The translations under genes and the position numbers were made by a program. Below, one piece after another: positions 10,290-21,471 of a stretch of DNA of 64,000 bases. The DNA comes from Ditylenchus dipsaci (taxonomy: Eukaryota; Nematoda; Chromadorea; Rhabditida; Anguinidae): NCBI GenBank assembly GCA_004194705.1, contig SADC01000236.1, positions 124,001 to 188,000 on the forward strand, in the 5' to 3' direction. The notes below the pieces were generated by a model, which was given only the letters and a program-made list of their open reading frames with translations, was not told where the DNA came from and ran no database searches. Each line of letters begins with the position of its first letter. Positions within the stretch are counted from its first letter, which is position 1.

Positions 10290-10963
10290 TAGGGTTGTCG
10301 AGCGCTCAAAATTTTCGAGTCGAGCGCTTGATTCGACATTCGAAATTCGAAATTTTCGAGCGCTCGATTCGAAATTCAAAATTTTCAGCGGCTTCGCCGC
10401 CTCATTAAAGGATTTTTTAGAAATAAATTAATCGAAACCATGGTTTATCGACCACACATGACCGCTTTACCACACTAAACAAATAAGCGGCAAAAAAAAC
10501 TATTATTCTTTGTCCATAGTTGTGCTTGATCAAACGGCGCAGATCGGAGACTCTGAGATCGTAAAAGGCACCGGCTTTTTTCGGGCTTGTCTGGCTTTTT
10601 TCGCCTCAGAAGGTCCCGATTCTTTGTTCGCCAACTCTTCCTTGGGTCTTGCCGATTTCAGGTGACCCGAAAGATGAGTTGTTGATCTACTCTTTGGCAG
10701 TCTAAGCTGTTCCCACAAGTGAAAATAGCCTTTCCACCGACTTTCTTAAACGGTTTCCAAACTTCGCTTGGCATTTTTCTAAAACAAGAAAAATTCACCA
10801 TTACGTTCTTTTTTGTGTGCTGCAAGTTCCAAACTATAACTCGAGAATAAGCGCTCAAAATTCGAAAGCATAATTTGAATTTTTTTTCGAGCGCTCGAAA
10901 TTCGAAATTTTTCGAACTTTCGAGCGAAAAGTTCGAAATCAGGCGCTCGATTCGACAACCCTA
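10290..10963. mobile_element. hAT-type element, TAGGGTTGTCGAG ends, exact 8-bp duplication
   Basis: AACATAAA stands on both sides (10282-10289 and 10964-10971). The ends are inverted TAGGGTTGTCGAGCGCTC-like repeats followed by many GAGCGCTCGA and TTCGAAATT words. The minus strand of the interior (about 10530-10800) encodes a broken BED zinc-finger-like piece in two frames, with SEVWKPFKKVGGKAIF and then RSTTHLSGHLKS, as in hAT transposase N termini. A smaller relative with the same ends is at 24051-24203. Confidence 0.85.
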
Positions 10964-11006
10964 AACATAAAAGTGTCGATTTATAATCAAAATCAAATTA
11001 AAAAGT

Positions 11007-11370
11007 AATGGCTCATTTAAAAATCTTGTCGTGGTCGTTGGAATGTTTTCTGATAAAACCGTTTTTTCGCCGACATTGACGACAGCGCCAACGATAACGA
11101 AACTTTTCATTCCAAATTGGAAAAATTTTGTACTTTCAGTCGAGATTTCGAGGGAAAACGTGTGGAGCATATAATCAATCCTCAAAGTTCTAAGTTAAAA
11201 TGCAAAATTTGTGTAATTGGAAGAAAAATGTTGGTTGTCGTTGGATTTTTTACAGATAAGTCGTTGTTGTCTTTGTCGTCATCGTTAGTGTTGTCGTTGT
11301 TGTCGGAGTATAAGCGCCTTTATAAATATTTTTTCCAACGACGACGACAACGTTCATAAATGAGCCATTA
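11007..11370. mobile_element. MITE with AGTAATGGCTCATTT ends
   Basis: Inverted termini at about 11005-11025 and 11352-11369. The inner sequence is rich in GTCGTTGT/ACAACGAC words on both arms. The pairing runs through most of the element. No transposase. Confidence 0.75.
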
Positions 11371-11403
11371 CTGAACGACCACTTTTTATTGGTAAATGAC
11401 AGC

Positions 11404-11525
11404 GGGCAGAAGTAGCTTGCGACAATTCAAATTGCAACAAAATCATCGGTCTTATTCGACAAATTTTTGCCGAATAATACCGATTATTTTGTCGCAATTT
11501 GAATTGTCGCAAGCTACTCCTGCCC
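11404..11525. mobile_element. 122-bp hairpin MITE, GGGCAG ends, 8-bp duplication
   Basis: Near-perfect palindrome starting GGGCAGAAGTAGCTTGCGAC. The flanks are ATGACAGC (11396-11403) and ATTACAGC (11526-11533), one mismatch in eight. The related sequence at 9976-9998 contains 'ggtaaatgacagcaatgat' without the element and serves as an unoccupied site. Confidence 0.85.
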
Positions 11526-11547
11526 ATTACAGCAATGACTTTTTATA

Positions 11548-11718
11548 CAGTCGAACCTCCATATAAGGTACACTCTACGTAGTGTTCACCTCTATATAGT
11601 GTACACTTGAGGAAGATTTGGTTGGCCTTAACTAAATTAAGGCAAAGTGACCCTGGACTCCATATAATGTACATCTGAGGCCAGTACTGATCGTCAAATT
11701 GGCACTCTATTCGGTGTA
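11548..11718. mobile_element. CAGTC-ended element, degraded right end
   Basis: Starts CAGTCGAACCTCCATATAAG after TA. Variants of the inner word 'atatagtgtacac' recur through the interior, as in related elements. The right terminus is eroded. Confidence 0.55.
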
Positions 11719-11719
11719 C

Positions 11720-12393
11720 AGTCAAAGAATAAACAAATTAAATTCAAATTTTTTGTGTTTTCACAAAAAGTGACCAAATTTGATCGAAAATTTTCATTCT
11801 TGCATTTTTTCGACTTTAGTGAGTTTTTTAACTTTTGTATGATTGCAATATACTTGTTGCATTGCGTGCGTTAAAGGGGCATGATCATCTGTCACAAGTT
11901 TTGTCCATGCCAATTCATTTTTTTTTCTTGAAGGGCCATTACCACTGTTTTGAATTGTCCCCCGCCAATTCAAATTTTTTTGCCTAATCATTAAACTTGT
12001 GTACGGATTTTTAACTTGGTTTCTAGCAAAACAAGGCCCATAATTTAATTTTAGGTACAGTTTTGTTATAAACCAAGTTGAAAAAGTCGTGCGTAAATCC
12101 AACGATAAAGAAAAAATTTTGAATTGGCGGGAGACACCGTTGTCGGAGACGGCATTGGCCCTTTAACGATTGAACTTCTGTAAAAGATTTTCAACTTGGT
12201 TTCTAATAAAACTAAACCAAAATAAAATTCTAGGTCTTGTTTTGTTAGAAACCAAGCTGAAACATCTGTACAGAAGCTCAATGATTGTGAATTTTTTTGA
12301 ATTCGTTGAGGGTGGGGGTTAACAACTTCAAAAAACAGGTGACCATGCCGATTAAAGTGTGAAAGACGCTGTATAATCTAAACGACTCTATAT
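11720..12393. other. Non-coding stretch with fold-back fragments
   Basis: Inverted and direct copies of 'caacttggtttcta' / 'aaccaagttg' occur at 12012-12270. No conserved coding sequence was recognised. Confidence 0.5.
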
Positions 12394-12782
12394 CATAGTG
12401 ACCGCGCCGTCCTAATTTTTTCATCGCCGTCCTGCATTTTGACCATATTTTCATTATGGACCGCTTTTTTATTTTACAACATATAATCAGTTTTCATTTT
12501 CATACTTAATTTTCAGGCGACCGTCGAGTTTTCTTTTATTTTTATTTCAAAAAATGGGGCCGTCCTAATTTGACTGACTTTTTTGAAAATTTTTGTGTAA
12601 AATCAGGACGGCCCCATTTTTTCGAAAAAAAGGAAACATGGACGGTCGCCTAAAAATAAAGTGTAAAAATAAAAACTGATTGTATGTGTAAAAAAAAAAA
12701 ATGTCCATAATGAAAAATATGGTTGAAATGTAGGACGGCGATGAAAAAAATCAGGCCGGCGAAGGACGGCGCGGTCACTATG
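12394..12782. mobile_element. hAT-type MITE, CATAGTGACCGCG ends, exact 8-bp duplication
   Basis: CTCTATAT stands at 12386-12393 and 12783-12790. The ends are inverted CATAGTGACCGCGCCGTCC repeats. The two arms pair almost throughout, and 'cgccgtcct'/'aggacggcg' words are repeated. Relatives occur at 22251-22665 and 24598-24852, each with its own 8-bp duplication. Confidence 0.9.
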
Positions 12783-12791
12783 CTCTATATA

Positions 12792-12960
12792 CAGTCAAGC
12801 CTCGACATAACGCCACCCCAAATTGTTGAACAACACCTGTTTTCAAAAAGAGATAGCGCTATATCGAGGTTTTGTTTTTTAAATGGCAAAGCTGTTAAAT
12901 AAAAAAAACGATCGGTAAAATCAGAATCCTCGCGATATTTGGGACCAGACTGTAAAACGA
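12792..12960. mobile_element. Partial CAGTC-ended element
   Basis: CAGTCAAGCCTCGACATAAC follows TA, immediately beside the hAT duplication. 'cgctatatcgagg' lies in the interior. No right end was found. Confidence 0.5.
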
Positions 12961-13254
12961 AACTAAAATCACCTTGAAATGGGTCCATGTTTGGAGGTTG
13001 ATCAAACTAGGTTTAGGGTGAGTACTCTTACCACTAGAGGGTACTTTAACCACGTGAAAGACCTTTCAGCTACCTGGTTTCTCAAACCACGAACTAAATC
13101 AAATCAAAAGTGGAAGCCGATCTTAGCTTGTGTATCTTTACCACTTAAAAGTACTCCTACTACGCCAGATAGTTGAGCATAGAAAGAACAATGACCATAC
13201 ACAGCGACAACTCTTGCTAAAACGAAAAATTTAAGCGCTTATTGGCTGTAATCA

Positions 13255-13415
13255 TAGTCGGGGTCAACATTGTTGACCCTCAACATTCAGTGTTGACCCT
13301 TAACAAAAATGTTGACCAGAAATGTTGAGCCCTATGTTGAACCCCCCTCAACATTTTTGAGCCTCAACATTCAGTGTTGACCCCTCAACTTTTTTTGACC
13401 CCTGTTTTTTTGTGT
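13255..13415. repeat. Clustered TGTTGACCC words
   Basis: About eight copies of 'tgttgaccc' or 'ctcaacatt' in both orientations, with 'cctcaacattcagtgttgacc' twice. Probably the body of a fold-back element. No gene in 12960-13870. Confidence 0.6.
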
Positions 13416-13869
13416 TTACCACTCAAAATTTACTGCTGATTTCTCAGATTCTCCTGTTTGCAAACCACTTTATCACTAATTTCGCATGAATTTATTATTT
13501 TTAGTTTTATCAAAGAAGTTAAATTCAATTTAGCAAACATTTTTATAAATACCCTATGAAAAGTTCGAAACATCGTATGGGTTTTTCGAGTTCTATGAGT
13601 GGTTACATCGAGTAAAGTGCAAGTCGTTAATATAGATTCCAGTGGTAGATACCTCCTGGTCAGGTGGATATCCACCTGGATGGATATCCATCTTAAATGG
13701 ATATCCATCTATCCATCTTAAAAGTAACAAATAACCTATTTTTCTAACTTAAAATTCTTTGGGGAATTGGAATTGTTAAGTCTAAAATTGCGAGTTTGCA
13801 CACCCCAACTTTAATACCTGGTGCGGGTACCACCTGGTTAGGTGGATTATCCACCTGGGGTCTATTCTA

Positions 13870-14000
13870 ACAGATGAGAGTTGAGAGTAAATAGTTGAAA
13901 GTGATAGTGTTCAACAATTGAGAGTAATAGTTGAGAGTAGACAGTTGATAGTGATAGTGTTCCAATAGTTGAGAGTACGTCACTCTCATCTATCAACTAT
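13870..14000. repeat. Imperfect tandem repeat of an AGTTGAGAGTA word
   Basis: A unit of roughly 45-50 bp with 'gagagta.atagttga' and 'gtgatagtgttc' is repeated two to three times. It ends in an inverse fragment near 13990. Confidence 0.6.
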
Positions 14001-14028
14001 AGATTGCGTCTGAACCACCCCAAACCAC

Positions 14029-14640
14029 TCAAAACAACTTCAAGCCACCCAAAACATCCAACAACCAGTCAAAAGCATTCAACACACCCAAACCAACCAA
14101 CCGTACCCAGGTTGGGGAACTCAGATAGTGTAGTAGTATCCGGGTAGCAATATTTTTTTCTTGCAAGAATTTTAAAAATTTAAAGTGTTTTCTATGAACC
14201 AACATTAGTTTTACTGGATAATCCATGCACCAACTAAAAAATACTGGAGAAAACGGCATTTTACCTGTATCAAACCATCTTCAGCGTGCCCGAATCAGTC
14301 CAGATAATAGGTTTTAAAACATGAAAAACTTAAAATTTTTTTTGATAAAGTGAACGACCACTTGGTTTGGTTGGTTTATGGATTATGCAGTAGAACTGAA
14401 TTTGGATCATAGAAACATTTTGAATTTCAAAAGTTCTGTACAAGGTGAAAATATTACCACCCGCGTACCAACCACTACGCTTTTTGAGTTCCCCAACCTG
14501 GGTACGAATACCTGGGTACAACAAAACCAAGTGGTCGACCACTTGGAGCAAAAAATATTTTTCATATTTCGGGTTCCAAGTCCAATTTTCTGAGCTGATT
14601 CGGGCATGCTGAAGATGGTTTGACGGTGGTAAAACGGATA
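14029..14640. repeat. Dispersed repeat family with CCAAGTGGTCGACCACTTGG core
   Basis: Contains 'ccaagtggtcg.ccacttgg', 'gttcca...ttttctga', 'attcgggcatgctgaagatgg' and 'aaaacgg'. The same ordered words occur at 16620-16760, 49560-50420, 53800-54130 and 54890-55270. Non-coding, and often present as divergent head-to-head pairs. Confidence 0.65.
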
Positions 14641-15045
14641 AATCTGAAAAGTGCACCTTTTGGATGAAAAGTGCCACCCTGTAGCTGAAAAGTGCCACCT
14701 TTTTTGAGTTTTAGTCAACAAAGCTGAAATGTGCCACCTTTTGGCTGAAATGTGCCACCTTTTGTTGAAATGTGCCACCTTTTGTTGAAATGTGCCACCT
14801 TTTGTTGAAATGTGCCACCTTTTGTTGAAATGTGCCACCTTTTGTTGAAATGTGCCACCTTTTGGCTGAAATGTGCCACCTTTTGTTGAAATGTGCCACC
14901 TTTTGGCTGAAATGTGCCACCTTTTGTTGAAATGTGCCACCTTTTGTTGAATGTGCCACCTTTTGTTGAAATGTGCCACCTTTTGTTGAAATGTGCCACC
15001 TTTTGTTGAAATGTGCCACCTTTTGGCTAAAAACTGCCACCTTAT
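14640..15045. repeat. Minisatellite, 20/21-bp unit, about 16 copies
   Basis: Unit TTGAAATGTGCCACCTTTTG (20 bp), alternating with a 21-bp variant in which TTG is replaced by GCTG. Copies are nearly identical in the centre and diverge at both edges. A short inverted array of the same unit is at 16507-16610, beside the same dispersed repeat. The long open frames across it are artefacts of the period. Confidence 0.9.
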
Positions 15046-15239
15046 CTACTGTACTCTACACCTACCACGCCACATCGCTGATACTACACTCACCTACTTT
15101 TCAAGCGTCACACAATAGTAATTATTTCACTACAATTCTATCTTAATTATCTCCAAATGATAGTCTTTATTTCATTCCATTACACAAAAGTTACAACGAG
15201 AAACTATTTCGAACAAAACATAATTTTCTTAACTCATTA

Positions 15240-15290
15240 ATAAGGACCAGATTTATATTATATATATCAATATATATATTTTAATATATT

Positions 15291-15322
<32 letters not shown>

Positions 15323-15335
15323 CTTATATATATCA
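15240..15335. repeat. AT-rich microsatellite
   Basis: Runs of TATATA interspersed with 'ttaatatatt' and 'tatatatcaa'. No other function visible. Confidence 0.8.
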
Positions 15336-15344
15336 AGATTTTTA

Positions 15345-16130
15345 GGAGTGGTCAAAAACACATTTTTAAGCAATAATTTCGCCATAAAAGGACCAGAAAA
15401 GCAATTAAAATAGGGTTCAAGGGCTGTATTGGAGGGGAAGGGACAAACAGGGGCCACTTTTATAGTGCCTATAAGTACCAAAGAGTATTAATTCTCTTAG
15501 CGTTGAAGTCACTTTCAAACCCAGCCATTTGTGGTGCACGTAAAAGTATAAGCACTCGAAATGATCAGACCGATCAGCCAGGTCGATCCTGATGTTTGTT
15601 GTTTAACTTTTGGATGGCTGAGCCTCTGGCTCGTAGCCTCAGGCCGGAAAATGGGGAGACCCTTTTCGGCCGAAAAATCAAAGATGTTGAACATAGTTTG
15701 AATACTGGGGCCTACCGCATAAATAACTCTGGTATGCATGTTTTTTCATGCATCCAGAGTCGCTTTCGAGTGATTTGTGTCTAAGGTATGTGGGTGTGCG
15801 CATCTCAACTCCAAGCCCCAAGCCCCTGCGCCCCCTCCGGGGGCGCAGGGGGCTTGAGAGTTAGAGATGCGCGCACGCACTTACCTTAGACATGATTCCG
15901 AGAAGTACACTTGATCATAAAATGCATATAAAGTCTTTTTTTGCCACGGCCCGAGTTGAAAAACATGGTAAAGCAGCTAAAAAAAGTGGCCCCTGTATTA
16001 TTCCCTTCCCCTCCCAATACAGCCCATAATCCTTTTAAATTGCTTTTCTGGGCTTTTTTTGGCGAAATTATTGCTTGAAATTGTGTTTTGACCACTCCTA
16101 AAAATCTTTATTTTTGGGGGGGGGGTATAA
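15345..16130. repeat. Dispersed repeat with GC-rich hairpin centre
   Basis: The left part (15345-15600) is the inverse of 55528-55790. The right part (15850-16130) matches 9100-9310. The centre at 15815-15855 is a GC-rich hairpin with 'cctgcgccccctccggggg' facing its inverse. Similar hairpins occur at 27370-27410. No coding sequence. Confidence 0.7.
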
Positions 16131-16506
16131 CCGAGTAGCTCCTAGGATTGGGGGGGGGGGGGTATTACCGAGTAGCGTCAAATTTTTGCCTATAGTTATC
16201 AAGGTGATTCACCTAAAAAGACTACGTTAAAATGAGAAGATAACAAAAATTCAGCATAGATGTTTGATATTTAAAATTTTTAAGCATGAATAGTCAAATA
16301 TGACCAAAATATGCACCAAAAGTCAGAATATGCAGTAAATATGCAAATATGCTCTAAAAACGCGAAATATGCCGAAATATGCTAGAAAAAAACACCATAA
16401 AAAGCCTTCCGCTTTCTTCCCTTCCTTTGCTTTCCTCCAATAGGCACATCCGTAATTTCTTATGGATAGAAATCCTTCTCGTCAGATTACCCACATTTGA
16501 ACCAAA

Positions 16507-16610
16507 GTTGGCACTTTCAGCCAAAGGTGGCACTTTTCAAAAAAGGTGGCGCTTTTCAGCCAAAAGGTGGCACTTTTCAACAAAAGGTGGCACATTTCAG
16601 CTTTGTTGAC
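16507..16610. repeat. Short inverted array of the 20-bp minisatellite unit
   Basis: Four to five copies of AAAGGTGGCACTTTTCA-type words, the inverse of the array at 14640-15045. It is followed by 'gctttgttgactaaaactca', which also borders the other array. Confidence 0.75.
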
Positions 16611-16784
16611 TAAAACTCAAAAATTTCTCTATAAAACGAGATTTTACCACTCTCAAACCATTTTCAGCATGCTCGAATTAGTGCAGAAAAATTGTTTCGG
16701 GACCCGAAATGTAAAAAAAATTTCACCCATGTGGACGACCACTTGGTTTGGTCATTCTGAATGGAGTTCTGAGCGGTTCTAAAG

Positions 16785-17050
16785 GGTGATGTAGAGGTCA
16801 CTGGCAGTGCTCGCAAACCACTCTGCTCCGGCTCCGAGCCGAAGCCAGATCTGGAGCAGGAAGTTTGTATCGACGGAGCCGGGAGCCATATCCGGAGCGG
16901 GAAATTTTGAAATACCAGCACTGGTCGCTGGTTCGAATCCACCTGGGCGCATACCTTATTTTTTATCATAATTTTGAGTGTTAGAGTGGTGTAGAGGTTC
17001 ATATACTCATCACCAAGGTTGCTGGTTCGAACCCCTCTGGGTGCAATCAG
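16785..17050 (+). pseudogene. Two tRNA-like segments, one split by a 100-bp insertion
   Basis: The second segment (16980-17045) has A-box-like GTGGTGTAGAGG and B box GGTTCGAACCC. The first (16785-16955) has the same flanks and a B box GGTTCGAATCC, but about 100 bp of palindromic 'ctccggctccgagcc' sequence separates its two halves. Neither folds into a convincing tRNA cloverleaf. Confidence 0.5.
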
Positions 17051-17307
17051 TCCCGAGTAGAGGACCTAGATCCAGGCTCCTGGTCACGGGGTGCTGAATG
17101 AGCTTCGGGAAGCATACGCTGCTTTTAGATGTTTTGGGTTGTTTTGGGGTGGTTTCAGCTGTTCGGGATGGTTTGGGGTGAATTACGGATGGTTGAAATA
17201 GTTTGGCGTGATTTGGGATGGTTTTGGTTGATTTGGTTTAACTAGTTTGGGATGGTTTGGTGTTATTCGGGTGGATTAAGTAGTTTCTCGTGTTTTGTAG
17301 TGTTTTA

Positions 17308-17502
17308 AAGGACCATACTTGTTGATGCAAATGAGAATTTGACAAATTCAAATTTGCGCAGGACAGTTCTCTTTCGTCTCGCACTCTACTCTTTGGAGTT
17401 ACTTCGAGCGACTCAAAAGAATACAGTGAGAGACGAAAGAGAAGTGTCCCGCGCGAATTCAAATATTTGAAATTCTCATTTGCATCAACAAGTATGGTCC
17501 TT
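17308..17502. mobile_element. 195-bp MITE with AAGGACCATACTTGTTGATG ends
   Basis: Ends are inverted AAGGACCATACTTGTTGATG repeats. The interior stem includes 'ttcgtctc' words. A half copy ends at about 24436. Around it (17115-17300) lie repeated TGGTTTGGG words. Confidence 0.8.
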
Positions 17503-17529
17503 CAAGGAGTTTGGGTGGTCTGGGATGAT

Positions 17530-18230
17530 CCCTTCAGAGACCCTGTCTGGCCAGCGTTGTCTGGCCAGGGTTTTGTTATAGTCATGGGTGGAATCAGCGG
17601 CCTTGGGCAGGTGGATCTGTCAGTTAAAAAATAAAAGTTGAAGGGTCATATCCGTGAAATATTCTGCCGAATAAAGGTTTATTTGAATAATTTTTAGACT
17701 CAACACGTGGCTGAGTACTTGTGATCAGAAGTATTGCAAATGAGACGCCGAGCTATAGCGGATCGTTTTGAGATTAACCGAATTAAGCGCCAAGCTATTG
17801 TTGACCGAAAAGCAGATCGTTTTGAGATGAGCCGCCGTGAACAAATTCACATTGAGCAAATTCATGAAATGCGTGTAATGCTGAATAAGGTGATTCATCA
17901 GTTTTTATCTAGTTTTGGAGCAGTTTAAAAATCAATTTTTAGTTTTGGGTTGCTCTGGCGATGTTGATGGCTATAGTGCTTATCCTTCTCTCGGAAAGAA
18001 TCTATGCTTTTTTGTGATCTAATATGAAATGGTTATAATTTTCCAAAGCGTGTGTCTTTATTAGTGTGACTATGTGGCGCAGTATGACTATAGATTTGTT
18101 CTTAGTACTCAATAAAATAAGCTTTTAATTGGTTTTGTGTTGGTGTCTTTTTAGAATTTAATTTTCACTCTAGTCACACTGCCTAACGTGTAGACCATTT
18201 GAAGGAGGTCATTTGCAGAATTGCATGTGG
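17530..18230. other. No recognisable gene
   Basis: A 64-codon open frame at 17734-17928 is charged and low-complexity and matches nothing known to me. The rest is AT-rich. Confidence 0.4.
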
Positions 18231-18233
18231 ATA

Positions 18234-18317
18234 CAGTCAAACCTTTATATAGCAACCCTCTATGTTGCATCTGGGCAGGGCAGGTCCCTCGTGAGATGCA
18301 ATATAGAAGTTTGACTG
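18234..18317. mobile_element. 84-bp CAGTC-ended MITE, TA duplication
   Basis: Starts CAGTCAAACCTTTATATAGC and ends GCAATATAGAAGTTTGACTG, flanked by TA. 'tatagcaac' and 'tatgttgcatc' echo inside. Confidence 0.8.
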
Positions 18318-18478
18318 TAGCTGAAAAATTTTTTGTTTCAGAATTTTCCCTAATATGGTACCTTTTTTGATTGTACGCTACTCTTTAATCTTCTGCTATT
18401 CATCAGATTGGTCATCACAAACACAAAAAGAGAGCTACCTCTGTCCTTTTGTCAACCAAGTGGCTACGAACCCTACTA

Positions 18479-18734
18479 CAGGGTGTTCAATAAAAACTGC
18501 ACCATTTTCGAAAAAAATTGTCAAGGGTTTCCGCGGACCGGTGAAACTACAAAAGTTTTTTGAGGTTTCAGCCAACATATTTAAACCAGTTGTGGGTAAA
18601 AGGACTAGAAAATATTAAACTAACAACGAGAATATTTTAACCCGACATTTGTGAATAGAAGATTGGTTAAAACTTTATAGGAAATGTAAAGGGCGAGAAT
18701 CCGAATAATGGTGCAGTTTTTATTGGACACCCTG
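18479..18734. mobile_element. 256-bp MITE, CAGGGTGTTCAATAAAAAC ends, TA duplication
   Basis: Terminal inverted repeats CAGGGTGTTCAATAAAAACT and the inverse, with TA at 18477-18478 and 18735-18736 (mariner-type target). The interior has no coding sequence. Confidence 0.85.
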
Positions 18735-18736
18735 TA

Positions 18737-19822
18737 TGGTATTGCCAAGACTTTCTTTTATGTGAGCCTCTCGAAATCGTTTGGCCTAGAATGCCCAGTT
18801 CTTTTATAGTCCGGGCAGTGCTGGGCACCCGTTATTGCTCTTGTTAACTTCGAAAGCATTTTTCACGCTTTTTGCAGATATTTTCTATTTTTTTGGGACA
18901 AGGTTGTAGCTGAGGAATTTTCCCACAAGGTGGATATGTCCGAATTGTTTTTCAAAAATTCAAGCAATTTATTTTTAAACGCCATATGTTCACGCTCTGA
19001 TTTTAAAAAATCATTCGGTGAGATTGTTTATGTAGCTATTGAGCTGCGCTACAACATGATGATGAGATATTTCCGCGATGCTTAAAATTTGATTAAACAT
19101 TTTATCCTTGAAAGTGATGAAAACACTTGTCAACTTCCTAAAATGGTCTGAAAGAATTCAGTTGAAAATTTTAACAGGAAATTTTTGGTCGAATTTCTTC
19201 TCTTTGCTGTTTGTTAGTGTGAAGAGGTCGTCTTTCTATTTGGACGTTGTGTTTTTTATTCGAAGAGCTCCCAGGTAGCTTAATTACTGTCATCGATTTC
19301 ACTGGGGAAATCGATGGGCAAGGAGCTACCTACGCAAATTGTTTCGAAAATGTCCGTGTTTTATGACTAACCCTGTATAATTTATATTGCGAATTATTGC
19401 TAATTTAAGTTTTTTTGAAGCCGCAAGCTCAAATCTGCCTCGAAACGCATGTTTTATAAAACTTTTTGCCTCATTTGTTTTCACTTATGATCGGTTTTAT
19501 GAAAAATATATCGATTACTGAGGAAAAGCTCGCGGCTATGGACAAAAATAGCTGCGTGGATGTTTGTCCCTTTTCGGACATTTTTGGCGCTTTGCCATTA
19601 TATTCTGCTTTAGCCACTTAGGCATTATTTGTAAGTTTTTTCTAAAAAAGCTAAACCTAGATAAACGGACACCCTTTTATCAGAAATAGTGTGTCCGTTT
19701 ATTGAGGTTTTGCTCTTTTTAGAGTGAAAAGTTTTATGGATTTCGAAAGGCAAAATCGGCATCCTTGCGATATTGACGACCAGAGTGTCAAAACAGATTG
19801 ACGAAAACTTTCAAGAAGAGGT
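18737..19822. other. Degraded repeat DNA
   Basis: No gene. A small inverted pair is seen at 19270-19335 ('gagctcccaggtagct' / 'aggagctacct'). From about 19640, CAGTC-family sequence begins ('aaacggacaccct', 'tgtccgtttattgaggtttt'). Its other end, 'gtgtccatttgttaaggttt', lies at 22220-22245, beyond the hAT element. Confidence 0.5.
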
Positions 19823-20639
19823 CTAAGCTGCAGTGTTTTCATAACTAACACTAACGCCTAACACTAACCTAACGTTGGGCTAACACTTAACCTTACACTA
19901 ACATGTTAGTGTTAGTGTTAGTGTAAGGTTAGTTTAAAATGGAGGTTAGTGTTAGGGTTAGTCTCAAGTGTTAGTGTTAGGTTAGTTTAAAGTGTTAGTG
20001 TTAGGTTAGTGTTAGCCTAACACTAACATAGTTAGTGTCAAAACTAACTGTTAGTTTAAAATCGAACTGTTAGTTTAGTTCTAGTGTTGATTCTAAATAC
20101 TGCTTAGCTAACATAAGGTTCTTCAATGCTGCTTAGTGATAAGGACGTGATGAGAAATATTCTAACTTAATAAAAACCTTCTTTTCATATTTCTCAGTTT
20201 CATAGCCAAAGCCACCTGTCATTTGGAAATCTTGTAGTAAATACTCGCACTCATTTTACGACCACTTTCGGCAAACGAAAATGCTACGTATACAAGAGAA
20301 CTTGTCTTTCCTATAAAATTTTGCTTTACCAGAGTAACTGAACTACACATAAAAAAATAGATACACACACAATTTCACACATGCGTTTAACTCCGTCCGA
20401 GAATATGCTGGCCCACATTGTGCCTGAGGCTGTGCTAAGTAAAAAATTTGACTGCTCACAAGAAGTTTCTTCAAGTAAAAAATTGCCCGTACAACTACTC
20501 TCGCCATATGGTAGGGAACTCGCAGTAACACATCCAGAAACATCAGCTTTTTGTTATAATGAAACCAAGAAGCAGAACAACAAATACGCTAAATGTGGCG
20601 GCTGCAATAAATGAACAGTTGAGAATTTAACAAATCAAA

Positions 20640-20770
20640 ATTATTTCTGTTCCGGTGCCTTGAAGTGGTTCATCCAGCCTGCGAAAAAATTCTTTCCACT
20701 GGTGCACCTGAAAAGGGAACTGAGAGAACTTCCAACGCTAGCAGAGCCACAGGTCTAGCATCCTAAAACA
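20640..20770 (-). pseudogene. hAT transposase C-terminal dimerisation domain remnant
   Basis: In frame on the minus strand: LEVLSVPFSGAPVERIFSQA, then a stop. This is the hallmark motif of the hAT C-terminal dimerisation region (LS.P..SAPVER.FS.AG). It lies within the 19831-21817 element, in the orientation expected relative to the BED-like piece. Confidence 0.75.
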
Positions 20771-21159
20771 GATCAAATATTTTTGAAGAATACGTTACAA
20801 CATGTTAGGAAATGACCGTATCAGCGAGATTCGACCAGTACTTCAAAGTATCAATTTTTGATTTGCCAAAGAATTCATGCCAACCACTCTCTGCAGTATT
20901 TGCTTCAGCCAAGCCTCTCGCTCATCTTTTTCTCTAAGCTTTCATCGACTGGTCTGCTCTTCTGCATATTCGGCCATCAGTTGGTCAAGAGTAGAGTTCA
21001 GAAGTCTATTCTCTGGCAGAGTTTCCCTAGATTCTGGTTGATGTATTTGAATCTAAATGCGAAATTGTGAATGTCTGAATTATCCAGGCAAAAGGCAGGT
21101 GTAAAGAAGGAGACTTACAAATGTAAAAACTAACATAAAACTAGCCTTGTGACTGGCTC

Positions 21160-21471
21160 CTTCTTTTTTGCATCATCAGCCAAAATCTTCTTTGGAGTTT
21201 GCATCTTGTCCCTGTGCACAGTTTGCCAGTGCCTGTCGAGAAGGTTCTTGTATGCAGATAGCTTCTGACATTCAAGTGTTTACACAAAGTTGTCTAATGA
21301 AAATCCACTAAGCGTTGAACACTCTTTGTATTTCATAGTTGTATTGCCTTGGCTGTCATTTTCTTTGATGAAGTTGTTCCATACAATGCTTCGCAAACGC
21401 TTCTTTGAGCTCTTATGGATTCTTAAACAGACAGTTGACTTACTTCGAAAGACATTTCTGAAAGCAAACAA
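21160..21471 (-). pseudogene. BED-type zinc finger remnant of a hAT transposase
   Basis: The minus strand reads SIVWNNFIKENDS...MKYKECSTL. A different frame continues KLSAYKNLLDRHWQTVHRDK. The order VW..F, cysteine pair, H.....H fits a BED finger broken by at least one frameshift. A lysine-rich linker follows. Confidence 0.6.

Noticed and set aside
14407..15040. Long open frames of HFNKRWHISTKGGTFQ type as a repeat protein
   Set aside because: They run on several frames at once because the DNA repeat has a short period without stops. The unit is non-coding minisatellite.
19840..20060. Interstitial telomere
   Set aside because: The TTAGTG/TTAGGT arrays occur as inverted arms inside a hAT element with exact target duplication, not as a telomere fusion.
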